Assembly (NCBI GenBank): GCA_040880125.1 | Contig: JBBDJB010000045.1 | Coordinates: 20,194 to 84,193 of the forward strand | Direction: 5' to 3' | Source: JBBDJB01 sp040880125 | GTDB taxonomy: Bacteria; Planctomycetota; Planctomycetia; Pirellulales; JBBDJB01 | Length of the DNA: 64,000 nt | Shown: piece by piece, positions 63,899 through 64,000 of the stretch | How the letters are laid out: every line of letters begins with the position of its first letter | Numbering within the stretch: the stretch's first letter is position 1 | Program-made: the position numbers and the translations under genes | Notes under the pieces: model-generated | What the model saw: the letters and a program-made list of their open reading frames with translations, nothing else | Told to the model about the DNA's origin: nothing | Databases searched by the model: none

Positions 63899-64000
63899 GA
63901 TTCTCGGATCCTTCCGATACACCAAAGTTCGAATTGATTTGAATTGACTGAACTACTACCGGCTGAAGCCGGTAGGTTGGAGGACATCGTGAGCTACGGA

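Noticed and set aside
1..64000. tRNA, rRNA or other known structural RNA genes
   Set aside because: I looked for T-loop consensus and known RNA cores on both strands and saw none that folded plausibly; a covariance scan could still find a divergent RNA.

Overview
The window is GC-rich bacterial chromosome that looks like a member of the Planctomycetota, probably Pirellulales-like. The indicators are: three large secreted proteins with the planctomycete LEPR-XLL type N-terminal signal (LELLEHRRVLAA, IERLEQRRLLS, LECLEARWMLT) and a dockerin-like calcium loop near the C-terminus; a DUF1559 pseudopilin-like protein; a BBP2-like outer-membrane porin with a Cys/Gly-rich segment; a tetraheme lipoprotein of planctomycete type; and frequent GTG/TTG starts. 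I found no rRNA, tRNA, CRISPR array, phage or complete insertion sequence.

Layout. 1-3677: end of an unnamed CDS, then a two-component pair (OmpR-type regulator and histidine kinase). 3684-6162: a GNAT acetyltransferase and a divergent Na/Pi cotransporter gene broken by a one-base frameshift. 6178-10095 (minus): a three-gene sugar ABC importer. 10473-15630: a porin with a strong terminator, a very small membrane protein candidate, a site-2 protease and a secreted DUF5060 glycosidase-like protein. 15691-31169 (minus): an accessory block of giant secreted proteins (1833, 718 and about 1690 aa) plus a DUF1559 protein and a small lipoprotein. The last 1 kb of the first two giant genes, with 3' flank, is almost the same DNA. 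31427-31581: a small palindromic MITE-like element.

31694-38022 (plus): murJ, then a class II terpene (squalene-hopene type) cyclase, a DUF116-polyprenyl diphosphate synthase fusion that overlaps it, and a UbiC/chorismate-lyase-like protein. The last three look like an uncharacterised terpenoid or meroterpenoid pathway. 38330-41920: DUF3311 plus sodium:solute symporter pair and a GT4 glycosyltransferase. 42089-48444: rpsR, a thioesterase/ABC-exporter operon and an internally duplicated DMT-like membrane protein. 48517-50445: queE and queC with divergent queF (7-deazaguanine/queuosine synthesis; no queD here). 50553-50756: remnant of a sialidase-family gene. 50924-52243: a ketosynthase-fold protein whose catalytic Cys and second His are replaced.

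52785-58806 is the information-processing operon nusA-infB-rbfA, followed by an endonuclease III-fold protein that lacks the catalytic Asp and carries a histone-H1-like lysine tail. Then come a secreted TPR protein, a YebC-family regulator and (minus) a lipoprotein joining a 5'-nucleotidase-like domain to four c-type heme sites. A dispersed palindrome (GGCACAGACA-loop-TGTCTGTGCC) recurs in intergenic gaps.

Strongest candidates for something undescribed: the cyclase/DUF116-prenyltransferase/UbiC-like cluster, the Glu-for-Cys ketosynthase, the histone-tailed EndoIII-like protein in the nusA-infB-rbfA operon, and the giant secreted phosphodiesterase family in which one member has lost metal ligands while sharing an almost unchanged C-terminal module.
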